A stretch of 64,000 bases of DNA from Clostridium culturomicium. Lineage in GTDB: Bacteria; Bacillota; Clostridia; Clostridiales; Clostridiaceae. The stretch is taken from contig NZ_CCXK01000013.1 in assembly GCF_000821305.1 (NCBI RefSeq), positions 248,001 through 312,000 on the forward strand, given 5' to 3'. The notes below the pieces were generated by a model. The model was not told where the DNA came from and did no database searches. It was given only the letters and a program-made list of their open reading frames with translations. Positions 1-8,096 of the stretch are shown piece after piece. Each line of letters starts with the position of its first letter. Within the stretch, counting starts at the first letter, position 1. The position numbers were made by a program, and so were the translations under genes.

Positions 1-75
1 ACCTTTATAAGAGATAATATATTTACTCACCCTACCATGGCAGAAGCATTAAATGACTTATTTTCAATGATATAA
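1..75 (+). CDS. C-terminal end of a pyridine nucleotide-disulfide oxidoreductase (lipoamide dehydrogenase type), partial
   Basis: Only the last 24 codons are in the window, ending with TAA at 73-75. The visible tail contains the pattern HPT-x-x-EAL-x-x-L, which is characteristic of the dimerisation domain of dihydrolipoamide dehydrogenase, mercuric reductase and related FAD disulfide oxidoreductases; the His of HPT normally acts as the catalytic acid/base with the neighbouring subunit. The enzyme precise substrate cannot be told from this fragment. The redox genes just downstream (HxlR regulator, CcdA-TlpA) suggest a thiol-redox neighbourhood. Confidence 0.72.
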   Translation, partial: TFIRDNIFTHPTMAEALNDLFSMI

Positions 76-148
76 ATGAAATAAAACATGTTATACTATA
101 TAATTTATATTTGTACCTTTAGTTCAAATATTATGTGGAGGTTGAATT

Positions 149-481
149 ATGTTTAATATAGATAACGAAATATACACTTGTCCAGTTGAGGCGCTATCAA
201 GTATTTTAGGGAAAAAGTGGGTAGCTCAGATAATATGGACTATTAAAGATAGTAAAATAAGATTTGGAGAATTACAACGAGAGTTAGAAGGTTGTAGTAA
301 AAAGATGTTAAAGCAGCAATTAGAGCTTTTAATTGAAAATAATATAATTATTAATGACAAAAAAACTATAAATAATAGTGTTGAATCTACCTACTTTTTA
401 AGTGATTCAGGATTATTACTGCTTCCAATTATGGAGAAGATGATAAAGTGGAGCAATAGTAATCTAGCTTGTGGTGGGTAA
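149..481 (+). CDS. HxlR-family winged-helix transcriptional regulator
   Basis: A 110-residue protein of typical HxlR length. It begins with the family hallmark Cys-Pro-Val-Glu near residue 11, followed by the GKKW-x-x-x-I-I-W helix and the F-x-E-L-x-R recognition region (residues 38-60). Members of this family are small DNA-binding regulators, many of which sense electrophiles, oxidants or thiol stress through the N-terminal cysteine. It lies 21 bases upstream of the CcdA-TlpA fusion on the same strand, so it probably regulates that gene and itself. A GGAGG precedes the ATG at 149. Confidence 0.88.
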   Translation: MFNIDNEIYTCPVEALSSILGKKWVAQIIWTIKDSKIRFGELQRELEGCSKKMLKQQLELLIENNIIINDKKTINNSVESTYFLSDSGLLLLPIMEKMIKWSNSNLACGG

Positions 482-502
482 TGTTTTATAAGGAGGTCCT
501 TA

Positions 503-1759
503 GTGGGAAATATTAATTTTTTAATTGTTTTTATAGAAGGAGTATTGTCGATTTTCTCACCATGTATATTACCAATACTGCCAATTTATTTAAGTATGCT
601 ATCTAATAGCAGTGTAGATGAAATGAAAAATTCTAAATTTAAAAATGGTGTTTTAATAAAAAACACTATCTTTTTTACCTTAGGAATATCAACGACATTT
701 TTTATTCTTGGTTCGTCTTTAAGTTTCTTAAGTTCATTCTTTAGCACTAACAAAAATATTATAATGGTTCTTGGTGGAATTATAATATTATTCATGGGCT
801 TATTTTACTTAGGGATAATAAAAATAGATTTTTTAAACAGAGAAAAGAGATTTAATGTTGAATATAAAAATATGTCATCTTGGTCGGCTTTTGTATTAGG
901 ATTTACCTTTAGCTTTGGATGGACACCATGTATTGGTCCTATTTTAGCATCTGTACTTGTAATGGCATCTAGTTCTAATAGTATGGTGACATCAAATTTA
1001 TTAATTTTAGTGTATACAGTAGGTTTTGTTATGCCATTTATACTCTTATCTTTGTTTTATGGTAGACTTTTTAAAAGACTTGATAGTATTAAAAAGCATA
1101 TGAAAGAGATAAAAAAGTTAAGTGGAATAATTATTCTTATTTCAGGATTAATCATGGTTATAAATGGTTTTGTTAATATCAACTCACAATCAATGGTGAA
1201 TAAAGATGAAATAATTCAAGGTTCAGAAAGCATCACTGATGTAGAAAAACCACAGATCGATTTAAAAGAAACTCCAGAAGAAGAGCTTCTAGATGGAGCT
1301 ATAAAAAATAGTGATGAGGAAGAAAAGAAAAAAATTTCTCCTATAGATTTTACCTTATATGATCAATTCGGTAACGAACATACTCTTAGTGAGTACAAGG
1401 GGAAAACTATATTTGTGAATTTTTGGGCTACATGGTGTCCTCATTGTAGAAAAGAAATGCCACATATACAAGAGTTGTATGAAGAGTATAATGATAACCA
1501 AGATGATGTTGTAATACTTGGAGTTGCTTCTCCTAAGTTGGGAAGAGAAGGGACAGAGGAGGATATTAAGGAATATCTAGCTGATGAAGGCTTTACATTT
1601 CCAACTGTATTTGATGAAAAAGGACCGCTCGTTAATGGATATGGTATAAGTGCTTTTCCTTCTACATTTATAATAGATAAAGAAGGATATATAACAAAAT
1701 ATATACCTGGAGCAATGAGTAAAGATATTATGAAAAGCTTAATTGAAGGTGAAAGATAG
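503..1759 (+). CDS. CcdA-TlpA fusion: membrane thiol-disulfide transporter with C-terminal thioredoxin-like domain
   Basis: A 418-residue two-domain protein starting at GTG 503, with AGGAGG at 491-496. Residues 1-235 form a six-helix CcdA/DsbD-beta-type membrane domain with the paired cysteine motifs SPCILPILP (residues 19-27) and GWTPC (139-143) that shuttle electrons across the membrane. After an acidic linker (about 240-275), residues 280-418 are a TlpA/ResA-type redoxin with the active site W-C-P-H-C at 311-315. Electrons from cytoplasmic thioredoxin would pass through the membrane domain to the extracytoplasmic redoxin, which reduces surface thiols. The fusion is a natural one-polypeptide DsbD analogue. 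It is followed by a strong hairpin terminator. Confidence 0.92.
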   Translation: MGNINFLIVFIEGVLSIFSPCILPILPIYLSMLSNSSVDEMKNSKFKNGVLIKNTIFFTLGISTTFFILGSSLSFLSSFFSTNKNIIMVLGGIIILFMGLFYLGIIKIDFLNREKRFNVEYKNMSSWSAFVLGFTFSFGWTPCIGPILASVLVMASSSNSMVTSNLLILVYTVGFVMPFILLSLFYGRLFKRLDSIKKHMKEIKKLSGIIILISGLIMVINGFVNINSQSMVNKDEIIQGSESITDVEKPQIDLKETPEEELLDGAIKNSDEEEKKKISPIDFTLYDQFGNEHTLSEYKGKTIFVNFWATWCPHCRKEMPHIQELYEEYNDNQDDVVILGVASPKLGREGTEEDIKEYLADEGFTFPTVFDEKGPLVNGYGISAFPSTFIIDKEGYITKYIPGAMSKDIMKSLIEGER

Positions 1760-1786
1760 CTGGATATTTTAGGCATCATTAAGATG

Positions 1787-1830
1787 GGTTGCAAAATGAT
1801 TAAAAAAATCATTTTGCAACACCTTTTTTT
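1787..1830 (+). terminator. Rho-independent terminator after the CcdA-TlpA gene
   Basis: A 14-bp perfect stem (1788-1801 with 1807-1820), a five-base A loop and a run of seven T at 1824-1830. The stem sequence is nearly the same as that of the hairpin at 41905-41951. Confidence 0.9.
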
Positions 1831-1932
1831 ATTTGGAGAAAACTTATAAGTAAGGAGTTGTTTGTAATTAAAGAACATAAATATATGTGATTAATATAAT
1901 AATTATAACAGTAAATTTAATAGGAGATATTT

Positions 1933-3729
1933 ATGGCTTTCGGCAAATTAGAATTTCAATTGTATTTAGGAGAAGAATCTTTGCCAGTTACTGAAGCTGA
2001 AGTTCTTGTAATAAGCAAGGATTCAGAAGAAATAATCTCAGGAACATATACATTAAATGAAAGTGGAAAAACTATTCCAATCAGTCTTTACACTTATGAT
2101 AAGATTCTTTCGGAAATTCCAGAAAATTTGATTCAACCCTATAAGACCTACGACGCCTTAATATTAAGTAACAGATTTCAGAACAAGTATATAAGAGATA
2201 TTCCTATTTTTGAAGGAATTACATCTATTCAAATGGTTCAGATGGTTCCTAAAGCAAGAGGTGTAATGGATTTAGATATAGTCGATATTCCACCCAATGC
2301 TTTGCTTACAGATAGTCAGTCAATAAGTGATGAAGAGCTTAAAGCAGAGATCATGGCTGATTATATGCAGAACCCGAAGGTTTTAAGTAAGGTAGTTATA
2401 CCAGAGTATATTACTATCCATTTAGGCTCACCATCATCTTATGCGCAAAATGTTACGGTTAGGTTTAGTGATTATATAAAAAACGTAGCCTCAAGTGAGA
2501 TTTATCCAACATGGCCAAGAGAAGCTTTGAAGGCAAATATTTATTGTCAGATTTCCTTTACTTTAAATCGAATTTTTACTGAATGGTATCGCAGCAGAGG
2601 TTATGATTTTGATATTACAAATTCAACAGCTTATGATCAGTATTTTGTTAATGGAAGAAATGTTTTTGATACGGTAAGTTCAGTAGTAGACGAGATTTTT
2701 AATGAGTATATTAGCCGTCAGGCTTTTCTTGAGCCTTTACTTGCACAGTATTGTAATGGAACTACAGTAACCTGTTCAGGGTTATCTCAATGGGGTACAG
2801 TGGATTATGCTAATGCGGGAGATAAAGCATTTACAATTTTAACAAGATACTATGGAAAAAATATAGAGTTGAGGAGAGCTGAGGTTGTTCAAGGAGCTGC
2901 GGTTTCATATCCAGGTACAGCTTTAAAGGTTGGTAGTAGTGGTGATGATGTTAAGATGATTCAAAGGGAGCTCAATAGAATCAGGCAAAACTATCCGGCA
3001 ATTCCTAAGATTGATAGTGAAAATGGGATCTTTAATGAGGCTACAAAAAATGCAGTTAAGAAATTTCAACAGATATTTAATTTAACTGCTGACGGCATTG
3101 TTGGTAAGCAGACTTGGTATAAGATATCACAGATATATGTAGGTGTTAAGAAACTTGCAGAGCTTCAATCAGAAGGAGAGAAGTTACCTATAACTACTAC
3201 TCCGCCAATGGAAGTGTTAAGGTTTGGATCTCAAGGTGAAAATGTTAAGATAGCACAATATATGTTGTCATCTATAAGTCAATTCTATGACAAGGTGCTT
3301 CCTGTAAAGATTACAGGATATTTTGATGAAGAAACTTTAAATTCAGTTAAGTCATTCCAACAGCTTTTTGGACTTGAGGCAGATGGTATTATTGGTAAAG
3401 ATACGTGGAGTAAGTTGTATAAGGTCTATAAGATGATTGAACCATATATCTTAAATTCTTCTGGAAAATTAATTAAGTATCCAGGATATTTGATTAGAAA
3501 AGGTCAAAAGGGTGAAGATGTAAAATTAATTCAAGTATGGCTTAATGGGTTAAGCAAGGTATATCCATTTATACCTAGTGTTGATCCTGATGGTATATTC
3601 GGAACAAAGACTATGGAGGCAGTTTTAATGTTCCAGACCTGGGCAGGGTTAATAGTTGATGGTATTGTTGGTCCACTAACCTGGGAAAGATTATATGAAG
3701 AATATAGAAATATAGCCCTAGGGATTTAA
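1933..3729 (+). CDS. SleC-like spore cortex-lytic / SpoIID-fold protein with three peptidoglycan-binding domains
   Basis: A 598-residue protein without a signal peptide, start ATG 1933 behind AGGAG. Residues about 1-150 are a beta-rich prodomain-like region. Residues 170-315 resemble the SpoIID/SleC lytic transglycosylase fold: a Y-I-K-N-V-A-S-S-E-I segment, in which the Glu is the expected catalytic acid, and a C-x-G-L-S-Q-W-G motif near residue 282. Three PG_binding_1 repeats follow at about 333-400, 433-500 and 524-592, each ending D-G-I-(V/I/F)-G and a Trp. In clostridia SleC degrades the spore cortex during germination; its characterised form has one binding repeat, so this longer protein may be a paralogue. 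It is monocistronic with its own terminator. Confidence 0.75.
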   Translation: MAFGKLEFQLYLGEESLPVTEAEVLVISKDSEEIISGTYTLNESGKTIPISLYTYDKILSEIPENLIQPYKTYDALILSNRFQNKYIRDIPIFEGITSIQMVQMVPKARGVMDLDIVDIPPNALLTDSQSISDEELKAEIMADYMQNPKVLSKVVIPEYITIHLGSPSSYAQNVTVRFSDYIKNVASSEIYPTWPREALKANIYCQISFTLNRIFTEWYRSRGYDFDITNSTAYDQYFVNGRNVFDTVSSVVDEIFNEYISRQAFLEPLLAQYCNGTTVTCSGLSQWGTVDYANAGDKAFTILTRYYGKNIELRRAEVVQGAAVSYPGTALKVGSSGDDVKMIQRELNRIRQNYPAIPKIDSENGIFNEATKNAVKKFQQIFNLTADGIVGKQTWYKISQIYVGVKKLAELQSEGEKLPITTTPPMEVLRFGSQGENVKIAQYMLSSISQFYDKVLPVKITGYFDEETLNSVKSFQQLFGLEADGIIGKDTWSKLYKVYKMIEPYILNSSGKLIKYPGYLIRKGQKGEDVKLIQVWLNGLSKVYPFIPSVDPDGIFGTKTMEAVLMFQTWAGLIVDGIVGPLTWERLYEEYRNIALGI

Positions 3730-3782
3730 TAAGTGTTGAAGTTACCAATTGAAAGTTCTACTTTCTCATAAAATAAAAATTA

Positions 3783-3815
3783 GACTCTTTATCTTATGAA
3801 TAAAGAGTCTTTTTA
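3783..3815 (+). terminator. Rho-independent terminator of the SleC-like gene
   Basis: A 10-bp stem, 3783-3792 with 3800-3809, followed by a T run. The loop contains an ATG at 3796 that opens a reading frame; because it sits inside the terminator it is not a credible start. Confidence 0.85.
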
Positions 3816-4038
3816 TTATTCAAATTCAGAACTTTTATATGTAGGTAGAAGTACAAAAGCAAAGCTGGCTTCTGTGAATATTAATACCATAGGAGATTTA
3901 GCAAGGGCAGAACCAGAGTTTTTAGAAAGAAGACTTGGAAATATGGGAATTATTCTTTATAGTTTTGCAAATGGAGAAGATTCATCAGAGGTGTTAAAGG
4001 AGGATTATTCTGCACCAGTAAAATCAATTTGTGGATAG
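3811..4038 (+). pseudogene. Remnant of a Y-family DNA polymerase (UmuC/DinB type)
   Basis: About 75 codons match the central part of UmuC-like Y-family polymerases: the helix-hairpin-helix segment L-Y-V-G-R-x-T-x-x-K-L followed by the I-x-T-I-G-D-L-A motif and an APVKSI ending, where the full-length protein would continue with the little-finger domain. The frame stops at TAG 4036-4038. There is no catalytic palm, no ribosome binding site, and the only upstream ATG lies in the preceding terminator. It is therefore a non-functional internal fragment left by deletion, presumably of a polymerase gene of about 1.2 kb. Confidence 0.75.
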
Positions 4039-4049
4039 AAAACAAAATA

Positions 4050-4078
4050 TTGACCAGGTGGTTTGTAAAGTGTATAAT
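4050..4078 (+). promoter_or_regulatory. SigA promoter with overlapping palindromic operator upstream of the TetR gene
   Basis: TTGACC (4050-4055), a 17-base spacer and TATAAT (4073-4078). The -35 box overlaps the 10-bp palindrome ACCAGGTGGT at 4053-4062. The same arrangement recurs at 40623-40651 before the broken second antiporter locus, which marks the palindrome as the likely TetR operator. Confidence 0.75.
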
Positions 4079-4111
4079 TAATATAAAGAATATAAGCAAT
4101 ATGGAGGAAAG

Positions 4112-4720
4112 ATGAAAAGAGATGAAAAAAATCAGCAAAGTAAACTGAAAATAATAAATGCAGCATTAGAAGAATTTGGACAGAATGATTATTTTACTGC
4201 ATCAACCAACAATATATGCAAAAACAATGGTATATCTAAAGGGTTATTATTTCACTATTTTGGTAGTAAAGATGAAATTTTCATGGTGTGCGTAAGGGCT
4301 TGCTTTGATGAATTGAGCATATATGTAGAGGAACATATTCCTATAGATGTAGGCACTGTAGAGGAAATGTTAGGTATATATATGGAATGTAGAATGGAGT
4401 TTTTTGAAAAATATCCGTATTACAAGAAGATATTCCATACGGCTGTATATAATACACCGGATCATTTAGCAGAAGAGATTGAACAAGCAAGAAAAAAATT
4501 ACATAAGGTTAATGAATTATTTTTAATAAAACTATTGGAGAGTTTTAAGCTTAAGGAAAATGTAAAGAAATCAGAAATAATCAGTGTGATTATAGATTTT
4601 GGGAATTTTTTATTGTCAAAACATAGGTTAAAAGATAATGATGAAGAATTCATGAAAGAACCAATAGAAGAGTTTATTCAAATGATGAAAATGTTGTTTT
4701 ATGGAATCATTCAAGAATAG
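4112..4720 (+). CDS. TetR/AcrR-family transcriptional regulator
   Basis: A 202-residue protein with an N-terminal TetR helix-turn-helix: K-x-x-I-I-N-A-A-L-E-E-F-G at residues 12-24 and the recognition helix G-I-S-K-G-L-L-F-H-Y-F near 40-50. The C-terminal ligand domain is not recognisable by motif. GGAGG precedes the ATG. It is 12 bases upstream of the antiporter gene and preceded by a promoter with a palindrome over its -35 box, so autorepression and control of the antiporter is the simplest reading. The inducer is unknown. Confidence 0.9.
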   Translation: MKRDEKNQQSKLKIINAALEEFGQNDYFTASTNNICKNNGISKGLLFHYFGSKDEIFMVCVRACFDELSIYVEEHIPIDVGTVEEMLGIYMECRMEFFEKYPYYKKIFHTAVYNTPDHLAEEIEQARKKLHKVNELFLIKLLESFKLKENVKKSEIISVIIDFGNFLLSKHRLKDNDEEFMKEPIEEFIQMMKMLFYGIIQE

Positions 4721-4732
4721 TAGGAGGAAATT

Positions 4733-5977
4733 ATGATAAAAGGATTTATAATTGTAGCTTTTTCAATATTAATAGCTATGATGGTAGGAAAGATTGTACA
4801 AAAGTTTAAATTACCAGCTATATTGGGGTGGCTTATAACAGGGATGCTTATAGGACCTCATGCACTCAATATATTTAATTCATCAATTATGGACAGTTCA
4901 TGGTTTCATATAATTGAAGGTTTTGCAGAGGTTGCAATTGGTCTTATTATTGGAACAGAATTAATTTTGAAAGAACTTAAGAAGTCAGGAAAACAGATAA
5001 TTACGATTACAATTACAGAAGCTTTAGGAACTTTTTTAGTAGTAACGTTGGCATTTGGGGTTGTATTTTATATAGCTGGCGTGCCTTTAGGATTGGCTTT
5101 TGTATTTGGAGCTATAGCATTAGCAACTGCACCAGCACCATCTTTAGCAATAGTAAAAGAATATAACACAAGTGGACCAGTTACAAAAACGTTAATTCCA
5201 CTTGCAGCAATAGATGATATGGTAGCTGTTGTTGTATTCTTTGTAGTGGTAGGAATTGTGGCAAGTAGTTCAGCAGGCGGTGGAATACCATTGTGGTTTG
5301 TTCCACTAATGGTAATAGTTCCGGTTATAATTGGAGCAATTCCTGGTGTAGCAGCAGGTTTTGTTTTAAGAAAAAATATGAATAAAAAGACTACATGTAT
5401 AGTTACCTTTTTATTTATAATAATTACAGGAGCTATGGGATTAGGTATTAATCATCTTATGGGGAAAAGTGTATTTAATATTATGCTTATGGGAATATCT
5501 TTTTCAGCAGTATTTGCTAATATGGTTTCAATAGAAAGAGTACATGAAATAATGGATGCAGTAATGCCATTTGTTGGAGTGCTTATAGTACTACTAATTA
5601 TAAATCTTGGAGCACAACTTGATTATAATCTAATTCTAGGTGCAGGCTTATATACAGCAATTTATATAATTGCTCGTGCCATTGGTAAAATAGGCGGATC
5701 CTATGTAGGAGCAGTTATATCTAAAGCACCTGTTGAAGTTAAAAAATATTTAGGTCTTACTCTTCTGCCACATTCAGGAGTATCATTAATATTTACAGGA
5801 ATTGCAGTAAGTACCTTTGGAACACAATCTCAAGAAGCAGTAATAATACAAGGAACAATAGCTGCGGCTGCAGTAATTAATGAAATTATTGCTGTGTTTG
5901 TTGCAAAGCAAGGATTTAAACTAGCTGGAGAGATTGAAGAAAATAAAAATATAGAAAGCTATACTGCTTGTCAGTAA
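4733..5977 (+). CDS. CPA2-type cation:proton antiporter
   Basis: A 414-residue integral membrane protein with about 12 hydrophobic segments and the fold signatures of sodium/hydrogen exchangers of the CPA2 (Kef/NapA-like) group: F-K-L-P-A-I-L-G-x-L near residue 26, G-A-I-A-L-A-T-A-P-A-P near 125, and the paired aspartates in A-I-D-D-M-V near residue 162 that carry the transported ions. It lacks a C-terminal TrkA-N domain. Translated from AGGAGG 12 bases after tetR. It probably exports Na+, K+ or another cation in exchange for protons; ion specificity is not visible. A decayed paralogue lies at 40.7-41.7 kb. Confidence 0.87.
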   Translation: MIKGFIIVAFSILIAMMVGKIVQKFKLPAILGWLITGMLIGPHALNIFNSSIMDSSWFHIIEGFAEVAIGLIIGTELILKELKKSGKQIITITITEALGTFLVVTLAFGVVFYIAGVPLGLAFVFGAIALATAPAPSLAIVKEYNTSGPVTKTLIPLAAIDDMVAVVVFFVVVGIVASSSAGGGIPLWFVPLMVIVPVIIGAIPGVAAGFVLRKNMNKKTTCIVTFLFIIITGAMGLGINHLMGKSVFNIMLMGISFSAVFANMVSIERVHEIMDAVMPFVGVLIVLLIINLGAQLDYNLILGAGLYTAIYIIARAIGKIGGSYVGAVISKAPVEVKKYLGLTLLPHSGVSLIFTGIAVSTFGTQSQEAVIIQGTIAAAAVINEIIAVFVAKQGFKLAGEIEENKNIESYTACQ

Positions 5978-5997
5978 TAGTTATGTAGGGATGATTG

Positions 5998-6036
5998 AAA
6001 CAAGCAGTAGGAAGTAAGGTCTACTGCTTGTTTTTG
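5998..6036 (+). terminator. Rho-independent terminator after the antiporter gene
   Basis: Stem CAAGCAGTAG at 6001-6010 with CTACTGCTTG at 6021-6030, followed by five T. Confidence 0.88.
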
Positions 6037-6135
6037 TTATAATAAAGCCTTAATTTTTGAAATTCTAAATTAAACAAAACAAGATAATAATTACATAGTG
6101 AATATAAATTAAAAAGTTTTAAAAATAGTGTATAA

Positions 6136-6147
6136 GAACTTATGTTC
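6136..6147 (+). promoter_or_regulatory. LexA-type SOS box upstream of the SSB gene
   Basis: GAAC-TTAT-GTTC at 6136-6147 fits the Firmicute LexA operator pattern GAAC-N4-GTTC. It lies 47 bases before the SSB start, in the expected promoter region. A second, larger inverted repeat (TATGTTCTG at 6141-6149 with CAGAACATA at 6172-6180) extends from it almost to the ribosome binding site. Confidence 0.65.
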
Positions 6148-6193
6148 TGGTCGAGTATTAAAATATCAAATCAGAACATAGGAGGAATTAAAT

Positions 6194-6526
6194 ATGAATA
6201 AAGTATCGTTAATAGGAAATGTAACTAGGGATTTAGAATTAAAAAATTATAATGATGGGAAAGGAACTTATGTAAGATTTACACTTGCAATAAATAGTTA
6301 TAGTGGGAAGCTAAAGGGAACAAGTGTGGAATTTATTAATATTGTTGCTTTTGGAAATAAGTCAGAAGTTTTGAGCAAATATGTAACTAAAGGACGTAAG
6401 GTAGCAGTAGAGGGAAGGTTAAGCACAAGCAGTTATATTAATGCGGAAGGTGAAAAGCGATATGCAACTGAAGTAATATTAAGTGACTTTTATTTTGTGG
6501 ATTATAAAAAAGAAAATGTAGGCTAA
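6194..6526 (+). CDS. Single-stranded DNA-binding protein, short paralogue
   Basis: A 110-residue OB-fold protein beginning M-N-K-V-S-L-I-G-N-V-T-R-D, the standard SSB start, with the R-F-T-L-A-I and A-V-E-G-R-L-S-T strands in order. It ends directly after the OB domain and lacks the usual Gln/Gly-rich linker and the acidic D-D-x-I-P-F tail that recruits replication and repair partners. Main clostridial SSBs are about 140-150 residues, so this is an accessory copy. AGGAGG precedes the ATG, and a LexA-type box upstream suggests induction by DNA damage. Confidence 0.9.
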   Translation: MNKVSLIGNVTRDLELKNYNDGKGTYVRFTLAINSYSGKLKGTSVEFINIVAFGNKSEVLSKYVTKGRKVAVEGRLSTSSYINAEGEKRYATEVILSDFYFVDYKKENVG

Positions 6527-6909
6527 TTAAAGTGTTTGGTATAAGTTTAATAATGTAAGATTAAAGTACTTAAAACTAGGAAAAGATGAATTTAAATTAC
6601 TATAGTAAGCTGATTATTAGATAAAATTCAAGGAAAAAACTAAAAATCTTATTAGTGGATATGTCAAGTATTAATTTATATAAAGAGGTTCAAGGAAGGC
6701 TAAATAACTTTGAACCTCTTTTGTTATTCAAATGATAGAAAATTGAAAAAGTATTTTCAACACAAACATACTGTAAAATCAAAATGGAATAAATTAAGGT
6801 CTTGTAAATAAAGAAATTTGGCATTAAAATATTCTTGTAAACGGTTTATGTGTTGGATAGTAAGAAAAATAAAAAAGGTTATTTATTAACTTTAGGGGGA
6901 TTATCTATT
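6527..6909 (+). other. Gene-free stretch between SSB and an unknown gene
   Basis: About 380 bases of AT-rich sequence. The only structure seen is a terminator hairpin at 6682-6724, too far (about 155 bases) from the SSB stop to be its simple 3' end, so a short untranslated transcript is possible. Nothing else was recognised. Confidence 0.6.
6682..6724 (+). terminator. Rho-independent terminator downstream of SSB
   Basis: Stem AAAGAGGTTCAA at 6682-6693 pairing with TTGAACCTCTTT at 6710-6721, then a short T-rich tail. Confidence 0.8.
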
Positions 6910-7314
6910 ATGATCAACGAGGAAAAGCGAATTCAGTTGGCAAAGGAAGCTATAGGACTTATTAAGGAGTTTAGAAAAGAAGAACTTCTTGTTAGCACAG
7001 AAATAGCTATTGAAATGGAAGCAAGTGAGGATGGGAGTTTAATATTTTTCAAGCATGAAAAGGATGGAGAATATGAATATGAACTAAAGGAAATATCAGA
7101 AGAATTAGCTCATGATATGAAGGGGTTTGCAATGTTTGGCCCTGGATTTTATGAAGCTTTTGATATGGAAGTATCTGAATTAAAGGATAAGTATGAAGAG
7201 TTATCTAAAGTGGAATTTATTGAGTTTGTGGGAAAATTATATTACATGAAGTATAGATGCGAGGAAATATACGAAAAACTTAAAGATATAGAAATTAAAG
7301 CAATGCAATTATAA
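6910..7314 (+). CDS. Unknown cytoplasmic helical protein
   Basis: I do not recognise this family. The chosen start is ATG 6910, with AGGGGGA at 6894-6900; an in-frame GTG at 6850 would add 20 residues but has no ribosome binding site. The 134-residue product is acidic and rich in Glu and Lys, predicted mainly helical, with the central patch G-F-A-M-F-G-P-G-F-Y-E-A-F near residues 74-86 as its most distinctive segment. No signal peptide, membrane segment or cysteine motif is visible. It is flanked by terminators and so monocistronic. Confidence 0.6.
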   Translation: MINEEKRIQLAKEAIGLIKEFRKEELLVSTEIAIEMEASEDGSLIFFKHEKDGEYEYELKEISEELAHDMKGFAMFGPGFYEAFDMEVSELKDKYEELSKVEFIEFVGKLYYMKYRCEEIYEKLKDIEIKAMQL

Positions 7315-7344
7315 ATTAATATTAAAAAATAATATAATATTATA

Positions 7345-7390
7345 AGGATCTCTGAAATTTATTTGGTATAATTTTCAGAGATCTTTATAT
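7345..7390 (+). terminator. Rho-independent terminator
   Basis: Stem GATCTCTGAAA at 7347-7357 with TTTCAGAGATC at 7373-7383, then T-rich sequence; closes the unknown gene at 6910-7314. Confidence 0.83.
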
Positions 7391-7586
7391 TTAAAGGATA
7401 ATTAATTTAAAAAGTAAAAAGCCTGTAATTTATTAAAAATAGGAAATATAATTACCAATAATTTTAATAAATACTATTTTAATAATCTGTTCATAATATC
7501 ATTATAAATTTAAATAGCAATGAATTAAAGATAATATTAGTTTCAAGAATACTTGATTATTTATACTAGAAAGGGGTTGGTTTTAC

Positions 7587-8048
7587 ATGAATACTGTAAT
7601 TGATTTTAGACAAAAGTATGTTGAAAATGTAGATAGAAAGGCGTATGAGCTCTACAATGCAGTAAGGTTTGAGGATGGTTTCTATTCTGTTGCAGATAAT
7701 AATGCAACTTTTATCTGTGTAAATGAGAGTTTCAAATCATGTAAAAAATTAAATCAAAGGGAGATAATCCAAGCAGTAAAAATGCTCAAAACTAATATGT
7801 GGGATTGTTTAATGGTGAAATATGAAGATGGAGAGAATGGAGACAAGATAATAGAAGTATGTAATCTTAGCGATGTAGAAATGGATTCAGTAAAGTTTCT
7901 GTTAAAAGATGACTTAAATACTGAAATGAGAGATATGATTGTAAATATGATAGCGTATTATCATAAAGATAATAATGTAATTGTAGTATTTTATCTTCAT
8001 TATGATTTTGATGTAATGGTGAAGCTTATTAAAAATAAAGCAACATAA
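7587..8048 (+). CDS. Unknown 153-residue protein
   Basis: No family recognised. The start ATG 7587 follows GAAAGGGG with suitable spacing. The protein is cytoplasmic by sequence, with mixed alpha/beta composition, four scattered cysteines that form no CxxC metal motif, and a hydrophobic strand V-I-V-V-F-Y-L near residue 131. It stands alone between two terminators, with about 270 bases of AT-rich sequence upstream. Confidence 0.6.
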   Translation: MNTVIDFRQKYVENVDRKAYELYNAVRFEDGFYSVADNNATFICVNESFKSCKKLNQREIIQAVKMLKTNMWDCLMVKYEDGENGDKIIEVCNLSDVEMDSVKFLLKDDLNTEMRDMIVNMIAYYHKDNNVIVVFYLHYDFDVMVKLIKNKAT

Positions 8049-8096
8049 GTATTAAGAAATATAAACTTCTGTAAATATGGAAAAGGAATAGTAATA

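Noticed and set aside
1441..1878. 145-codon minus-strand frame across the end of the CcdA-TlpA gene
   Set aside because: It is antisense to the redoxin domain and crosses the terminator; no ribosome binding site.
3796..3813. ATG at 3796 as start of an 80-residue protein
   Set aside because: The codon sits in the loop of the terminator of the preceding gene; the downstream homology to Y-family polymerases begins later and is only a fragment.
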